Assembly (NCBI GenBank): GCA_945907085.1
Contig: CAMDSS010000150.1
Location: 1-5,245, forward strand
DNA length: 5,245 nt
Origin: Cyanobium sp. NIES-981
GTDB taxonomy: Bacteria; Cyanobacteriota; Cyanobacteriia; PCC-6307; Cyanobiaceae
Direction: 5' to 3'
This document shows, piece by piece, positions 4,351-5,245 of this stretch (position 1 is the stretch's first letter; each line of letters starts with the position of its first letter). A program made the translations under genes and the position numbers. The notes beneath the pieces were generated by a model, which worked only from the letters and a program-made list of their open reading frames with translations, did no database searches and was not told the DNA's origin.

Positions 4351-5245
4351 GTGAAGGGGTTCGAGCCGGTGATCAGGGCCCTGCTCAAGCCCGGGGCCTA
4401 CCCCCATCCGGTGGCGGATCTGCAACTGCTCGAGACCCACCTCTCCTGGGTGATCCTCACGGGCCCCTACGCCTACAAGATCAAAAAACCTTTGGCGTTT
4501 GGGTTTGTGGATTTCTCCACCCAAGCCCTGCGGGGCCAAGCCTGCCGCGAAGAACTGCGACTCAACCGCCGGCTATCCCCCCAGCGCTACCTGGATCTGG
4601 TGGCAGTGGTCGGTCCCGGCCATGGTCCCGGTGATGGGCCCGACCTCACCAAAACCGAACTCACCCAAGCCGTGCGGATGGTGCAGTTCGATCAAAGCCA
4701 ACTGTTGCCGGCGGTGCTGGAGCGGGGCGCCCTCAGCGAGCCCCTGATCGCCGCCTTTGCCAAACACTTGGCGCGCTTCCACGGGGATGCCGCCCAGGCT
4801 CCGATCGACTCCCCCTGGGGCCTGCCGGCGGCGGTGATCCAGCCGGTGCAGGACAACCTCACCTCCCTGGCCAGCTGCACCGCCGAGGCCGCCCGATTAG
4901 GCCGCTTGGGCCACTGGGTGGAGGAGCAGGGCCAGCGGCTCACGCCCTGGTTTGGGCAGCGCCGACAAGGCGGACACATCCGCGAATGCCATGGGGATCT
5001 GCACCTGGGAAACATGCTGCTGGGTACCGGCGGCATCGAGGTGTTCGATGCCCTGGAATTCAGCCCAACCCTGCGCTGGATTGATCCGATCAGTGAGCTG
5101 GCCTTTCTGGGGATGGACCTGGCGGTGCATGGGCAGCTGGAGCTCGGCAGCCAACTTCTGAACCACTGGATCGAGGCCAGTGGCGATAGCGAAGGCCTGC
5201 GCGGCTGGGCCTGGTACAGCGTTTACCGGGCCCTCGTGCGGGCGA
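4351..5245 (+). CDS. Aminoglycoside-phosphotransferase-like kinase (COG2187 type), 3' end outside window
   Basis: This is a continuous frame without a stop up to the right edge (298 codons visible). It carries the COG2187 phosphotransferase-fold domain often annotated 'bifunctional aminoglycoside phosphotransferase/ATP-binding protein'. In that family a C-terminal P-loop kinase domain usually follows, which here would lie beyond the window. Numbering from GTG 4351, the conserved opening A-Y-P-H-P-V is at 16-21, T-H-L-S-W-V at 29-34 and Y-K-I-K-K-P at 42-47 (nucleotide-binding lysine region). The catalytic H-G-D-L-H-L-G-N is at 214-221 with Asp216 and Asn221, followed by F-D-A-L-E-F at 232-237 with the metal ligand Asp233. 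I-D-P-I-S-E-L-A-F-L-G-M-D-L is at 244-257. The natural substrate is unknown, and antibiotic resistance should not be inferred from the family name. No ATG is available. GTG 4351 (GGGGA 10 bases upstream) and GTG 4369 (AAGGGG 9 bases upstream) are both plausible; GTG 4324 and 4285 are less so. Confidence 0.9.
   Translation, partial: MKGFEPVIRALLKPGAYPHPVADLQLLETHLSWVILTGPYAYKIKKPLAFGFVDFSTQALRGQACREELRLNRRLSPQRYLDLVAVVGPGHGPGDGPDLTKTELTQAVRMVQFDQSQLLPAVLERGALSEPLIAAFAKHLARFHGDAAQAPIDSPWGLPAAVIQPVQDNLTSLASCTAEAARLGRLGHWVEEQGQRLTPWFGQRRQGGHIRECHGDLHLGNMLLGTGGIEVFDALEFSPTLRWIDPISELAFLGMDLAVHGQLELGSQLLNHWIEASGDSEGLRGWAWYSVYRALVRA

Noticed and set aside
3663..4388. Leftward open frame (241 codons) overlapping the desaturase in another frame
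   Set aside because: It is an out-of-frame shadow of the desaturase extending into the intergenic palindrome, Pro/Gly/Ser-rich, with no domain.

Overview
The window is GC-rich, densely packed DNA with short gaps, and it most resembles a picocyanobacterium of the Synechococcus/Cyanobium type. Three things suggest this: a small RRM protein with a glycine-rich tail (the cyanobacterial Rbp type), a Nif11-domain mini-protein, and an MCE/MlaE lipid-transport pair encoded apart from its ATPase. I found no HIP1 octamer (GCGATCGC), which fits picocyanobacteria better than HIP1-rich cyanobacteria. The assignment is inferred from gene content, not from a database match.

Left part (1-1902): a two-helix potassium-channel protein with a cytoplasmic RCK domain reads rightward and meets, tail to tail with only 8 bases between the stops, a leftward MCE (MlaD-type) lipid-binding protein. 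A small hairpin spans both stop codons. Centre (1135-2729): the MCE gene is the last of three leftward genes. The order of transcription is a 54-residue Nif11-domain ORF, a strongly diverged MlaE-like permease, then MCE. Permease and MCE are almost abutting and probably form an envelope lipid-transport module; the ATPase that would power it is not in the window.

The 210-bp gap 2730-2939 separates this leftward group from a rightward gene for an RRM RNA-binding protein with a repetitive glycine-rich tail. That gene is followed by two mutually exclusive hairpins and then a good rho-independent terminator (3361-3386). Right part (3410-5245): a leftward fatty-acid desaturase converges on the RNA-binding protein gene. 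It is divergent, across about 68 bp, from a rightward aminoglycoside-phosphotransferase-like kinase cut by the window's right edge. That divergent gap holds a perfect 15-bp palindrome, a candidate operator.

Several genes concern membranes: channel, lipid transport and lipid desaturation. Rbp-type RNA-binding proteins and desaturases are both classically cold-responsive in cyanobacteria, but co-regulation here is only a hypothesis. I see no mobile element, CRISPR array, tRNA or rRNA. The least ordinary features are the atypical channel selectivity filter, the degenerate permease with its Nif11 neighbour, the alternative hairpins after the RNA-binding protein gene, and the desaturase/kinase palindrome.
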